Below, piece by piece: positions 45,178 to 59,525 of a DNA stretch of 64,000 nt (position 1 is the stretch's first letter; every line of letters starts with the position of its first letter). This DNA comes from Amoebidium appalachense (lineage: Eukaryota > Ichthyosporea), in contig CAVNZM010000006.1 in the NCBI GenBank assembly GCA_963693365.1, positions 9,362,001-9,426,000 of the forward strand, written 5' to 3'. A model generated the notes under the pieces. It was given only the letters and a program-made list of their open reading frames with translations, had not been told where the DNA came from and searched no databases. A program made the position numbers and the translations under genes.

Positions 45178-46164
45178 TTACATCTTGACTATTTGGCACC
45201 ACACACCTACACGAGTAAGGGGCAACCCCTCCCCATTTGCCTCATAGATATCGGCATTGAGGTTTTCATCAACCTCCAGACCATTGCAATACTTTACGCG
45301 GAAAAGAAATCCCCTTTTCTGGGCACCCCCCATCATAACCCCTTGCAGCCAGCCCACAACACTGAACCTACGCAAGATTTCGCACCCATGCATATTGCTG
45401 CCCAACCGGGGGCACTCTCCAACTACTTGATACCCCTCAGGAACCTCCCATTCGTTTTCCTCCCCATCGTCCTCCTCATCCTCCTCCGCACTTTCACCAC
45501 CGCTACCGATTAATCGTCATCCGCTTCATCCTCGGAATCCGAAGGCTCCTCTTCTTCCTCGTTTGCCTCAGGAACCTGATAATCGCCCTCAAGCCCCCAG
45601 TCGGCCTGCACTGTTCCTACAGGCCGGGGGGATATGTACTTCATCCCCTTTGGCAGCCCTTCCAGGGTGATCAATTTATCGTCTGCTGGGTCCGTAGACA
45701 TAAGGCCCCCCGTGGCCTCAATCGCTCTCCACCGTAAAAATTCGGATAGTTGGGTTGCGCCGCGACTTCTCCGTCAGGTGAACCCAGAACGTCCTCCACC
45801 GCCTGACCGATAAAATGAGTAACAAGAATACGCTTCTCGAACGCCGTGAGAGAGTTATTCACGCACTTCTCCAAATTACTATCTTCTTCCAACCATTCGT
45901 CCCCCAACTCCCCCGAGCGACGTTTGGCTGCCCGTCCCACATGGTGGTCGATGGCCTGTGTTCCATCTGTTGAGCCGGCTGGTGTGAACCACGGGGTTGT
46001 GCGCAGGTCGTTCTTTGTTAGAAGTTGGCGGAAACGATCCTGCAGGGAAAGGGGAAAGCCAGAGGGGAGGGGGGGGGGGGAGGGGGGGGGAGAAGAAGGG
46101 GGGGGGGGGGGGGGGGGGGGGAGAGAGAGAAAGGGCTCGGGGAGAGAGAGAGGGGGGGGGGGGG

Positions 46165-46201
<37 letters not shown>

Positions 46202-46555
46202 GAGAGAGAGAGAGAGAAAGAGCGATAGAGAGAGAGAGAGGGAGAGAGAGGGGGAGGGAGAGGGAGAGGGGGGGGGGCGGGAGAGAGAGAGAGGGAGAGG
46301 GAGGGGGGGGGGGGGGGGGAAGAGAGAGACAATGAGCATTCAAACACATGCCTTTCAATTATAACACTGTCTACAAAGGTGTGGACTTCTAACAACTAAG
46401 AATGGCTTAAGCGGAAGAGGCACCCAATAGATACGTGTCATACTATCTGCTGGGGAGACATGGATGTAGTGGGCAGAAGTGGTGGTATGTCCTTACTCGT
46501 TTTGTTTCTTGCTTTAAATTTTCTTTCTTTCTTTCTTTCTCTCTCTCCTTTAATT

Positions 46556-46619
<64 letters not shown>

Positions 46620-47066
46620 CAAACGACCGTGCATACCTGCGTCTGTGCAGCCAAGTCCATGAAGCACAAGTAGTCCTCCTGCTCAGTACGGCCCACAAAC
46701 TCTTTGGGTGTGTTCTCAGCCCAATTCACGGCAACCTCTGTATCCACCCAGGCATTTTTCTGCCAGTACACATCCACACCCTTGTGGTAGCTCTCCTTCT
46801 CAACAGCACTCACTTTGCCTTGTCCACGAAAGACGATGGCAGGTCTTGGGAAGGGGCCTGCCAGGAGATAATATGCGTTATGTTACAAAATGTGTGTGGT
46901 AGTGTACCAGCCTGAGGACCGTGCATACAGAAACAGAGCATATAGACAACACCGTCCTGTGACTACGTGGCATGTGCAACACAATCCCTAGGCCAAGATG
47001 ATAAAATAGTGTGCTCACAGTTTCTATACAAATATTGGTGATGGAAGGGCAGGGAGAGGGCCGGAA

Positions 47067-47099
<33 letters not shown>

Positions 47100-47277
47100 G
47101 GGGGGACTGGGGTTTTGGTACGGTGCTCAGGTACAGTATGTAAGTGCACAGAATGGTAGTGAACATCCAAAAGGCATTACAGAGCAAAGGCGCACATCGG
47201 CTGAGGAGAAAGAAGCCTTAATGGATGTTAGGGGGGGGGGGGGGGGGGAGGGGGGAGCTCAGGGAGAGGGGGGAGGG

Positions 47278-47313
<36 letters not shown>

Positions 47314-47449
47314 CTCCACCTTCAGGTGTAATAGTGAGCTGTAAGGTGCAGAACCACTTTTCTTTGGAATCTGGGCCAGCAATCTGCACACGGTCAGCAC
47401 CCTTATCCTCGTAGGTGGTGCCAGCGTCGTTGGATAGAGGCCAGGGCAC
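45178..47449 (-). pseudogene. DDE-superfamily transposase (CENP-B/Tigger-like DDE_1 type), intron-containing, frame-broken
   Basis: Minus-strand segments 47449-47320, 46857-46637 and 46039-45178, joined by good GT..AG borders in phase. The order fits the DDE_1-type family: VPWPLSNDAGTTYEDKG, then PAIVFRGQGKV, VDVYWQKNAWVDTEV, the second catalytic Asp in YLCFMDLAAQTQ, PWFTPAGSTDGTQAID with the third Asp, DEWLEEDSNLEK, LTAFEKRILVTHFIGQA and FLRWRAIEATGGLMSTD. An acidic linker (EANEEEEEPSDSEDEAD) precedes a C-terminal domain with GYQVVGECPRLG and LFRVKYCNGLEVDEN that looks like a small Tudor/chromo-type barrel. The first catalytic Asp would be in an upstream exon I cannot find. Two frame breaks occur, near 45760 (after GSPDGEVA) and near 45512 (after EDEADD), both outside homopolymers, so this looks like a decaying copy. 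No terminal inverted repeats found. Confidence 0.72.
46060..46330. repeat. G-tract / (GA)n intron in the transposase
   Basis: The intron between 46637 and 46039 begins with a (minus-strand sense) C-tract of about 50 bases (46566-46616) and ends with about 270 bases of G-tracts and (GA)n on the plus strand (46060-46330), i.e. a sense polypyrimidine block just before the acceptor. Confidence 0.88.
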
Positions 47450-47636
47450 CTGCATAGAATTCGAGTCAATCAACTATTCAAGAGGTTTAAAAATTCCTGC
47501 GTGTGGCCCATTGTTGGAATACGTCACTACGTAGGACAGCAAGAGTCTGGAAGTATGTATGTGTCTTAGCTTTGTTTGTATTCGTGTCTGCTCTCCTTCT
47601 TTGTGCTCTCCCCCCTCTCTCCCTTTTTCTTTTTCT

Positions 47637-47670
<34 letters not shown>

Positions 47671-48554
47671 ATCTCTCTCTCCCCCTTGTTTCTGTGTGCA
47701 CAGTTATCTGTAGATCTGTGCACACCTGGCTCTCTTGCCTGATAGAACTTATTGCATTTTATCTGTGTTTGCTCTCCTCTGTTTATCTGAGAAGTAGCTT
47801 TGTGTTGTGTGTGGACCAGAAGGGCTTACATGCAACACCTGTGCTCAGATATTGGCCCTCTGAACGTTACTCCTTGTTGCCTTATGTTGAGCTGGTAAAG
47901 TTGAAGTAGCTACCAAAGACCTTAAAGTGTAACACAATTTGAAATTCACCGTGATATATTGGTAATAATCCCAACTCTTTCCCTTCTGTGGCTGCCTTAG
48001 CATGCATGTAGTATGAGGAATAATAATCCTCTGGATGTGAATGTGATGATTCAGTGTGGCACTTGAGCCTAACACACACACGCCGTGGTATAACCCGAAA
48101 ACGCAGTGCCTTGCGGTGACAAAAATTCCTGGCATCATGTACATATGTAAGAAGAAGCTTGACCAAGTGAAGCTTGACATCATTAAATTAGGTCATCAGA
48201 TATCGGATTCGTGTAAAGGATGCAATATCCAACAGATTCGCAATTGCCGGAAGCTCAAGGTGCCTTTGGCCAACACAAAATAATTTGAATCATAACGGTA
48301 GCCAGGCTGACAGTATCTGTTAATGTCCATAAAGTTACATGGTTGTAGTATAGGCTGCCGACAAACCTAATTGAACAAGTGAATGATATTTGGAAGGGTG
48401 ACTTTATTCATGCAACTAAGGTAGCCTGGCCTATTGTCGACCGCAGTCGTGTATACTAAATAACAGACCCCCCCCCCCCCCCCCCCCCCCGATAAATCTC
48501 CCTCTCGCCCCCACTCCCCATTCCCCCCCCCCCCTCCCCCCTCCCCCAAACAAA

Positions 48555-48586
<32 letters not shown>

Positions 48587-48896
48587 AAAAAGAAAGGGCA
48601 TTTTTTATGTCTTATTATTTAAAAATTTCAAGGTATGATAGCTAAGTCTCTCTCTCTCTATTCCCCCCTTCCCCCCCCCCCCTCCTTCACCTCCCAGGCC
48701 CCGCCCTCCCATTCTCCATCCCATAACTAATAAGTCACACAGTGTTAACGGTTTGATGGAACAAGGTACCCAGGAAAAACTACACGGGTGACCCGGGGGC
48801 TACAATACGGTGATGTCATCAGATGGTACGAATTAATGTTTTTCATCCAATCATGACACCACTAGCTTTTCGAATTTCGAAGTATCATGATGGCAG

Positions 48897-48898
48897 TG

Positions 48899-48945
<47 letters not shown>

Positions 48946-49039
48946 CCTCTCTCCCCCCCCCTCCCCCCCCCCCCCCCCCTCTCTCTCTCTCTTTCTCTCT
49001 GTCCCTCCCTCCCTCCCTCGTTCCCTCTCTCTATCTCTG

Positions 49040-49082
<43 letters not shown>

Positions 49083-49093
49083 CCCCCCCCCCC

Positions 49094-49128
<35 letters not shown>

Positions 49129-49178
49129 TCCCTCGCTCCCTCCCTCCTTCCCTCCCTCGTTCCCTCTCTCTATCTCTG

Positions 49179-49217
<39 letters not shown>

Positions 49218-49248
49218 TTCTCTCTCTCTGTCTCTCCCTCTCCCTGTG
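48897..49248. repeat. (CT)n with C-tracts, three near-repeated blocks
   Basis: Three (CT)n blocks separated by C-tracts, with the string TCCCTCCCTCGTTCCCTCTC recurring at about 49006 and 49151, indicating a roughly 145-base tandem duplication. Pure pyrimidine on the plus strand, so triplex-prone. Confidence 0.85.
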
Positions 49249-49397
49249 TGTGTGTGCGTGTGTGTGCCACGTGTGTGTGTGTGAATTTGTGTGTGTTTGT
49301 GCGTGTTTGTGTTTACGGTACGTGTGTAAGTAAGCGGGTGTCACACGTGTGACTGTGTTGGCGCGCGTGCCTGCCAGTGTGTGTGTGCGTGCGTGTA

Positions 49398-49429
<32 letters not shown>

Positions 49430-49494
49430 TGCGTCACGATGTGTATACATATGTGCGTGTGTGTATATGCGTGCTTGTGTGCACGTGCATGTTC

Positions 49495-49507
49495 GTGTGT
49501 GTGTGTG

Positions 49508-49596
<89 letters not shown>

Positions 49597-49741
49597 TTGT
49601 GTATGTGTGTGTGTGCGTGTTTGTGTATGGTTAGGCTATGATCGCTAACAACATATGTATCTGCATGTGTGTGTGTGTGTGTGCGTTTGTGCGCATGCGG
49701 GCGTGTTTGTATGCTACTCGGTGTGCTTTTTTTTTTCTTTT

Positions 49742-49801
<60 letters not shown>

Positions 49802-49824
49802 GAGAGGGGGGGGGGGGGGGGGGA
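49495..49824. repeat. (TG)n array, T-tract and G-tracts
   Basis: (TG)n at about 49511-49595, more TG-rich DNA to 49685, a T-tract at about 49729-49772 and G-tracts at 49775-49801 and 49808-49824. Confidence 0.88.
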
Positions 49825-50239
49825 GATTCCCACCACACATAGTGATCAAGGTTAACAGCGACTGGGGTGGGGGCAGAGGAGGGTGTGTGTGTGTTTTGGG
49901 GGGGGGGGGGGGAGGCTGGGAGGAGTGGGCAGAAGATTTTTGCACCGGGGAGTATTTGCACTAAACCTTTTTTGAGATAATAAGCCTTTAGCTTGACAAT
50001 GTTCCGAATCAATGTGAAATCCTGGTGTTTTGCATACCTTTTGGCACAGTCTTGTGGTACCTTCTCAGTTCTCTATAAGAAATTTGCTCTATTTTGAATA
50101 TCGCCAAAAAAACCAACCCCAAGAACTCAAATTCATTATCCCGGCATCCGAGTCTCTCCACCCCCGATATATTTAGTTATTAAACGGGGGTTTTATGGGG
50201 ACAATCCGTTGACTTTTTGTAGCTGCCCAAACCCTTTAG

Positions 50240-50264
50240 AAACACACACACACACACACACTGT

Positions 50265-50352
<88 letters not shown>

Positions 50353-50445
50353 GGGGGCTTACGCTGTTTACTCGGACACAGACACTGACACACATGTGTA
50401 CACATACATACATACACACACACATACACACACACACACATACAC

Positions 50446-50516
<71 letters not shown>
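50240..50516. repeat. Two (CA)n arrays
   Basis: Nearly pure (CA)n at about 50267-50348 and 50451-50514, separated by about 100 bases of mixed DNA. No coding signal. Confidence 0.9.
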
Positions 50517-50517
<1 letters not shown>

Positions 50518-51512
50518 TGTAATTGAATATTCAATAAGATCTAGAATCTCGCGTACTGACGGACGCCATCGTTTCCATTGATGGGCAGGAGCTGCCGGGA
50601 GACTAAAACGGGGCGGGGAGGGCGGGGGAGGGTGGTGGTGGTGGTGGGAGGGGGTGGGGTGGGGTGGGGGGGGGGGGGTAGTGAAGGGACCCTGCCACTT
50701 TTTGAGCACTGAATTCACCGAAGCAGATATCACCGTATGCTCTACCGTATGTCATGTACGGCAGGGCCCTACATACATTATATACAGTTGCATCCTGCTG
50801 ATTTCTGCTGGAAGTGGACTGATGCGCCTTTGACCAATAGGAACTTTGATAGTGATGCTTTGATGCGATTGGCTGTTCAAGCCCATCGCAACAGAACGCA
50901 CTGTGTTACGCACAGGCAGTGCACGCACAGGTCTTCTTTTCAAGTCCTGTCGTTCAGCTCAATAAAACCTGAGAGAAGCTCACGTAGAACACCTACATGC
51001 ATACATATCTTTTGGTGTACAGAAAGATCGAACTTCATAGAAATTCAACAGATGTGATCGCGTGACGGTGTAGCCGCGTGTTGTAAGGTGGAACTGTTTG
51101 ATTGGCTGAGCCACTACCATAAACCATCAAGCATTCTCATTGGTTCCCTTCCGTAAAATGTCCCGTCACGCATTCCACAAGACGCACCAAGTACAAGACA
51201 GAACACAGCAGTCACAGAGCCGTGACCACACTGGCCCTGAGCAGCATTTTAGATTTCTGTCACAGTAGTAATCAGGTTCGTCAACATTACTCAGAAGCAA
51301 CCAAGAAAGCTACTTAGCTGACAGCACATGCTACTGTTTATGGCTAGGCTTTCGTGTTTCTCTCTTTAGACACCTCTTATCTTGATGCTTGGGTCTCTGC
51401 CCAAATCCAACGTGAATGGCTTCTGTAGTTCTAACAAATTATAGGTAACACCTAGATCGCCACAGGCACGTTTGTAGTACTCCCACAACATCACTTCTTG
51501 TAAATAGCAAAA

Positions 51513-52613
51513 ATGTCTACGGGACGTCCAGGTAATCGTCAGCTATCTTTTGTGAAGTCCTCGTCCCTCCCCCCGCCTTTCAGCCCTGCTCCACTCTCAC
51601 CCACACAAAGAACCGGGGAATGGGCACAGCACAGACTCAACAAAGTGGTCTGGTTTGCACGTGTGAGGCTAAGGCCGGGTATGGTCGCCCTGGTGCTGTG
51701 TTTGGTGGCTACGTTACTCCTAATTGTGGCCGCACAAGGTAAGAGCTTGAATTTGCAGTGATGTGAGTTATGGGCGAAAGGCTCATGTGTAACCTTTCTG
51801 CGTTTATGCGGGTCCTATGGTGAAGGGTACTGGGGGAGGCATAGGCAATGCACTCAAGGACGAGTTGGTGGTCATATTGGCATGTGCACATGTACTTGTA
51901 ACCACTGGACAGTGCATGCACACCCTGGCCTTGAAGCGTGACCGTCTGGTACCGACTACAACATCGAAGGCTTGGAAATGCTCTGTCTGAGTTTAGATAT
52001 TTGAATTTTTTGACTGCTGTGATGTACACTCCCAGCTCATTTCAACCGAACAATATACGTTACAATGTGCACAGATGCACTCGAGGAGAATGCTGAAAAC
52101 ACAAGCAGCAAGACATTACTCTTGCAAAGAAACTAGTTTAGCCCTTGCCATCTGGCAAGTTACAACAGTCGCACTTGGGCACAAGCGGTAAAGTGATCTC
52201 GGTACCACCCGTCCCCATGCATGAAGTACTCATATTGGGATAGATTGAGATACACGTGGCACCAGTCTTTAGTCACATTTGCATTTATTGGTGTATGTAC
52301 CAGGCTTCAACCTCCCCCCCCCCCCCCCTCTCCCCCCTCCCCTCCCCTCCCCCCGGCCCCCTCCCCGTTTGCACATCTCCACTTGTTGCGGAATGGGCCT
52401 TCTGGTCCTGCATATTCTGTGTTGGTCCTGATTGCATATTCGCATAACGTTAGCAATCATGTAAACCTGTACACTAAACCGTATACCATATCCCCCCCCC
52501 CCCCCCCCCCCCCCCGCCACTCATATCCCCCCCCCCCTCCCCCCCCCCCCCCAAAAAAAAAAACCCCCACACAGAGAAACATGCACACGCGCACGAGCGT
52601 GCGTGCACACACA

Positions 52614-52690
<77 letters not shown>

Positions 52691-52782
52691 CACACACTCA
52701 CACTCACACACACATACACACACACACTCACTCATTCACTCACTCACACACTCACACACACTCACACACACACACACACACA

Positions 52783-52821
<39 letters not shown>

Positions 52822-52860
52822 GCTCACACACACACACACACACACCAACACACAAACACA

Positions 52861-52898
<38 letters not shown>

Positions 52899-53799
52899 CA
52901 CATACACCACTCCTCACCCCTTCCTCCGTGCCCATCCCTGGGCAGGTAAGCACACACAAGCACCTTAATGAACCTGACCATTCACCAGCAACCAATAGAG
53001 ACACGTCCAGGCCCGAACACACAGACTCTCTCTCTATCACACACTTTGTGAGACGGTGTTTTCAAGAAGGTACAAGCACAATACCACACAACAAATGCAC
53101 ATGGTGTGTTCAAACACACAATATCCGTTCAGGATACGAGCCTTACTTCGCTACATTTATTTACAGCCCTCCTTGGGAAACAACTCGTACGGCATGTACT
53201 AATAACTTTGCTTTGTAAACAGGGTTAAACATCAGAACAGAGATTGTTTTCCAACCGAGCACAGGCCAAGCAAGCAGTGGGCTCCTTAGGCGCATGTACG
53301 AGCCAACTCCAGGCAGCAGTGTGGGTGACGTGTACAGTCTGAGAGAGCAGCATGGCACCGTACCAAGCAACAGCCAGTTTCTGGTCATACGGTAGGTGTT
53401 TCAAAGTGGATGCTGTATCTTAAAAAAAAACTAAGTTTATCCTCTTCTATCTCTGCACCATTTCTTACGTGTTCCCGTCTTTCCCCCCTTCAAACCATAA
53501 ACCATGCTCACAGACGTGCAAAAAAAAACCCCACATACACGCACACAGGAATATACACAGGAAAGTTGCGAGAGGATGTATACAGGCAGGCACAAACACA
53601 GGTTTGCGCACACATACTGGCTTAGAGTTGTGGGAGAGGGAGGAGAAGACAGGAGGATGGGGATGGGAACGAAGAGATCGAGGCAGAGGAAGCGGCATGG
53701 AAGCAATGCCTCTTATCCCCTCTAGCATTGTGAACAAGAATTGTGTTGGTGTTGGTGGCAGTGGGAGAGGTGGTAATAGTGTGTGTGTGTATGTGTTTG

Positions 53800-53858
<59 letters not shown>

Positions 53859-55907
53859 GGATGGACGGGCCGTGGTGGTGGTAGCTAACGTAACTCTTGG
53901 ACTGACCACATTTTATTTGCCCTTGCTTCTAAAACATTTGAGGGGATGTTTGTTACACCTGAAATCTTCCTCGAAATGCTTTATGTTTCTCCTTTTTATG
54001 TGTGTCTCTGGATTATGTTATGGTTTTGTCGTGTTCGTGTGGAATTCATTCCCCCCCTTATCCCTAAAACCTTTAGGCATGCATCCCCCCCTCCCCCCCC
54101 CCCCCCCCCCCCCCGGCCCCAGTCTCCAGCCCCGTGTCACCTTGATCCCACATGCTCCTTCCGGTGCCCACCCTCTCTAACCTTCACCCCCTCTCTTATC
54201 CCCCATAACCTCTCACGGGTTTCCCCCCACTCCAGGCCCATCTCCAACGAGTATCCCGGCTACCACCACAAGGGCTATGCAGTGGCATGGCTCAAACACG
54301 TGCTGCAAAACGAGGCAAAGGGTCCAGAGGGGTCTGTGCGTGTGTGGTTTCTGGACCGGTTGGTGTGGGCCGAGCAGGAGGAAGAGATTATCAACCTATT
54401 GCGGGCACACAATGAGATTTATTTTCGCGTCCAGTTCAACCACGAAGAGTTTGCTTCTCTCGAACTTGATTTTTTCGCACTCCAGCGGTTAGGATTGCCT
54501 GCAGGCTATTTGACGTCTATTGATTTCAGAGACCTGGAGGATGGCAGCAGGGTGGCTGTGCTTAGTGCCGTGTACAGGAACAAGGCAGCCTACATGTTCC
54601 GGAAAAACGTAATGCCATCTCCCCCCCCCCTCCCCCCCCCCCTCCCCCCCCCCGTGGGTGCACGTTGGATGTATGCACTGAGTTAGATCATCCCTGTTTC
54701 CTGTGACACACCTCTCTTACATATGAGCACATGCAACACAAGGTGCATGAGCATGCCAAAACACACACGCGTATCTACGCAGACGGCACACACACACCTG
54801 CCTTGAAACACACATGTGCACACACACACGAAAACTCTCTTCTGAGTCCATTAGCCGAATTGAATGCACCAGGCACATGGGTAAATACGCAGACAACGAC
54901 ACCATGCTCTCACGACCATGCAGACATCTGCGGACACCTGCACACGAGCCTCTCTCTATCAGGCACATGCCTTTTCAAGTTCGTAGTTGCATCATACTCC
55001 TAGGAGACTGTAGCACTTGAGGGGTCATAAGGAGCACCCCCTCACCCCCTCCTCACACACACATACACACACATACATACACACACACACACACACCTAT
55101 ACACACACCTGGATGCACACACACATGCACATAAACACGTGTTGCATGCGCGCATACACATGCACACAGACACACACGTGCCTCGAGGTTGTTTCAAAAA
55201 AATGAGGGAGAGAGGGAGGGAGAGAGAAAAGGGAAAGAAAGCACCCTTTATACATTACCTTAGCCCCCCTCCTCCCTGTATCCAGCTATCTAAGAGTCGC
55301 AATCGACAATATGTACCACTACTTCCACACAACCATAATCCTAACACCCTCCCCATCACAGACCCTACGGAATCTCCTATTGGAGCTCGGAGTCGGTTGG
55401 GGTGCCGAGTGGATTTTACCCTTGGATCCAGGCACTGTGTTGACCAGTAGATTCTGGAAGGAGGTTCAGGATTCCGTGGTTGGGGCTGCCGGCAGGAAGG
55501 AGTATGTGCTACAGCTGCCTGTTGCTAATGTGGCCTTTAAAGAGCTGGGGCCAAACATGGAAGGGGCCGTGGCTAACAGAGAGGTATAATGGAGGGACTG
55601 TTGTTTTTGTTGGAGTCGGCTTACACGCAAGTGCCAGTGTTGTAGCAATTGCACACACACACGCACACACACACACACACACACAGACACACACGGACAC
55701 ATACGGACAAGTGTACTCACATAGATACGTAAACATACACGTGTGTGTACACGCAAACGAACACACACTGGCACACATGCACACTCGTACAAACCTGCAC
55801 CTACATGCACACAATCACATCGACACCAACACAGCAGTTCCTTGCCGGCTCACTCGGTTCCTTCTCCTCCCCCCCCCTCAACACACACACACACACGCAC
55901 ACACGCA

Positions 55908-56006
<99 letters not shown>

Positions 56007-56615
56007 CGCCCCTCCCCCTCTTCCTCCCCTTCCCCCTTACTCCCCAACACACCCACACACAGCCCATGTCGACGAACCCCCCCATGCTCATGTTCCACCG
56101 AGATTCAACCACCCGCTATGACCCAGACACAAAGGGTGCCTGTGTGCGCCAGGATGCAGAACTGCCCATCCGCCTGGGCCTTTCCGGCCGGTGGGCCAGC
56201 ATTCCCACACAGGATCAAACTAAAGACACGTCCGCCAATGAAACACAGCCGTTAAATCCACCGACCAATAGCGCGGTGCCTGTGGGTGCAGTGGTTGCTA
56301 GGGTGATGGAATCGTGGCACGCCGAGCAGGGGATGACGGGGGGTGATTTGTGTGTGCGCAAGATGATGGGCATGCAGGCATTGTTGGAGGGGGCAGACAC
56401 GGTGGCGCATGTGATGAGGAGGGGGTTGGGCAACCAGACCACCCTGGCATGGAATAGTGCCGTGCTGGACAGGGAGAAGGAGGTGAGGGGCTGGCGCTGT
56501 CTTGCATGTTCCTCCGCAGCATTGTCTGTCTAATTTCGGTCATCTTTTGTTTTCTTTCTTCTTTTTTCTTTATCCCACCCAACCCCCTCTCTTCCCCTCA
56601 ACCCCCTCCCCCCCA

Positions 56616-56646
<31 letters not shown>

Positions 56647-57668
56647 ACCACCACCACCATCACCACCACACACACGCGCGCGCGTGTGTGCACACGGGAC
56701 ACCCTTCCTCTATCACCCACCCCCCACCCCCCCCCCTCCCCCTCCCCCCTCCCCACCCACATCTACCCCCTGCCACAAAAAGACTGAAAGAAAAAAGTGA
56801 GTCGCTGTGACCATCATCTGCCTCACCTCTCGTTGTTGCTAAGTGTGTTTTTATGTGGCCTGGTTAGGGATAGTAAATGGGAAGAACTGAGAAGACATGT
56901 AAGAGCAAAAGCCTTCATCTCACTTTACACTTCCTTTGCACTGCCTTTTTCATCCCCTTACATGACACACCCAACATCTGATATTTTAATCTCTATGCTA
57001 ACTGCATGATATTGGGATGGGGGTGTAGGCATGGCGGCTAGAGAGTGCACCTGGTGCGCAGAAGACAGCCCTGAGCAGTCTTGTTGGTGATGTGCTGAGG
57101 TGTGCTGATAGCGCCATGCAGCAGGCCCCCTTTAGTGTCACACACAAGGTATGATTGCAACCCCCTCTCCTCCCCCCCCCTCCACACACACACACACACA
57201 ACCCCCCCCCCCCCCCCCCCTCTCCTCCCCTTCCCCAAACCCCTCCCCCCTGCCCCCCCCCACTTCCAGAGCAAAAAGAAGAAGAAAAGAAAACAGCAAA
57301 AGGCTGTAATGACTTGGAGAATAGGCTATATTTTTGATGCATGCTCTTTGTGTGTGCTTTGCACCATCAGCTGTTTGGTGGCGGCAGAAAATACATGCTC
57401 TGTATTCTGTGATGCATTCTAACTCTGCTTCTTCACCCCCTAGGGTGAGCTCATATCAATTTTGAACTTTTCCACCTGTGTTCACTACAGATATTTTATG
57501 GGAGAGAACAGTGATGTTGAACATCTGCTCTCCTCCCCCCTCCCCCTCCTTTCCTTACTTCCCTCCTCTCCCCCCCTTCCCTCCTCTCTGTGCCCCCCCT
57601 CCCTCCCTCTACGTCCCGGTGCCGGAAGGAGCGGAAGGAAAGAGGAGGGGGATGTGTTGTGTGTGTTG

Positions 57669-57703
<35 letters not shown>

Positions 57704-59044
57704 GGTCAATCTTTGTTGCTTGACTGCCTATTCACGGAGCCCGTGCTGACAACGAACTATCACACACCCACCACAGCCCAAGTCCGGGGGTGCATACAAA
57801 ATCATGCAGGACAACCACAACTACTTCAGCGTCAAGCCCTACTGGTGGCCCGACCCGAAATCCCCCACCGGGTACAGCAGGAGGGACGGAGAGAGAAGGC
57901 CAGACAGCCACCTATACGCAAAGGGCTCAGAGAATTATGACCGTAGTCGCCTGCAGTCCTTATATGGCAATACCACGTGTTTGGCCCTGGCCTACCACTT
58001 CACCGAGGATAAGAAATATGCGGAGAAGGCGGCGGAATTTGTGCGCACGTGGTTTCTGAATTCGGACACCAGAATGAACCCGACCATCCGATATGCTCAG
58101 TGGGTCTGTTAACCCCTCCCCCCCCTCCCCGCCTCCCTCCCCCCAACTTCCCTGCCGCACGCACATATAAACACACATGCGCGTAGCAGGCAATAGCTCA
58201 GTGCACGCATTCAGATAGCATACACACAACTCAAAATATTAACCCACCCACTGCACACGCACGCGGATGCGCTTGTGCACACACACATCAGATACACATA
58301 CCCCCATACACACAGGATGGATACACACAGAACACACACTAACTCACCCTCACACCATCATATGTACAATACCCACTCATGCTCGGTTCACTAATTTATT
58401 TCATGACTGGCCTTGGACAACACGCACAAACCCAAGCAACCTCTTTTGCCAATAATCCACACCCAACACATGCAACACCCTTCCCCCCCCCCCCCCCCCC
58501 CCCCCCCCCCAACACACACACACACACACACGCACACATACACATGCACACACATACGTACACACACACTGGCACAACCGCACACACAAAAAAGGACCCT
58601 TGTTCCACCCCTTTACATTGCTCCCCAGGCTCCTCTTTCCCCTCCAAAGTACTACGAAAACCACCATTCTCACACCGTCATTTTCCCTCCGCAGAAACCC
58701 GGTGCCGTTGCATCACACAGTGCCATCATTGAGTTCTTCCCCTTCTTCTACCTTCTCGACGCCATCCGAATAGTCTATCGCAGTGGTTCTCTCAGTGACA
58801 GCGAATATGTGCGGCTACAGAGGTGGTGCCGGGACCTAGCCTTCAACATGCACCGCACCCACCAGGTCGAGGCCTACTACCACTACAACAATGTCGGCGT
58901 GTTTTCGTCCATGTTGGTGCTGTCCCTGGCGGCGTTTGCCGGTGATCAGGACTCGGTGGTCAATGGGGTAAGTGGGTGCGTGGTGGCGGGTGAAGGGGTG
59001 TGGACGGAGAGTGTCTGCCTGTTTTCGTGGGTGTGTGTGTCGGT

Positions 59045-59086
<42 letters not shown>

Positions 59087-59486
59087 GGGGAGGGAGGGGG
59101 GGGGGGGGGGGGGGAGGGGGGGGGGGGGGCACACGCGTGTGTGCGTGCGTCCGTGTGGCGAGTGTGCGTTGATGTTTGTGTACGGGCAGGGGGGGGGGGG
59201 GGGGGGGGGGGGGGTATGGTGGTCGTAATGGTGTTGTGGGTTGTGGGATATCACATATATGAGCTTGTGTGTGTTCTAGTTTCTGTGTGTATCCATGTGT
59301 GTGCCTGTGTATTCTTATTCAAGTAAATGCATATGTTGGTGCGGTTGTACAAATGTGTGTGTGTGCCTATGTGTCGTACGGGTGCATAGATGCATGCAAG
59401 GTCGCCCGGGGGGATGAGGGGGACGGGGGGAGGGAGGGGGGAGGGGGGGGATGGGGGGGGGGGAGGCAAGCTTTTTGTGGTTTGAA

Positions 59487-59525
<39 letters not shown>

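Larger units (their letters stand above)
47450..51512. other. Intergenic region upstream of the membrane glyco-enzyme gene
   Basis: Contains a C-tract (47638-47666), (AAAG)n at about 48555-48590, (CT)n and C-tracts at 48899-49245, (TG)n-rich DNA to 49630, T/G-tracts at 49729-49824, two (CA)n arrays at 50240-50516 and then about 1 kb of ordinary DNA up to the start at 51513. A 94-residue minus-strand frame at 47882-48166 has normal composition but no family I recognise; it could be an upstream transposase exon or another element remnant. Confidence 0.5.

Noticed and set aside
45510-45701. A separate acidic small protein ending EEEEEPSDSEDEADDD
   Set aside because: It is the acidic linker of the transposase; recognisable transposase sequence continues on both sides in shifted frames.
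57777-58967. Calling the C-half a true alginate lyase and inferring a brown alga
   Set aside because: The superfamily is widespread outside brown algae and the catalytic His position is Val, so neither activity nor taxonomy follows.
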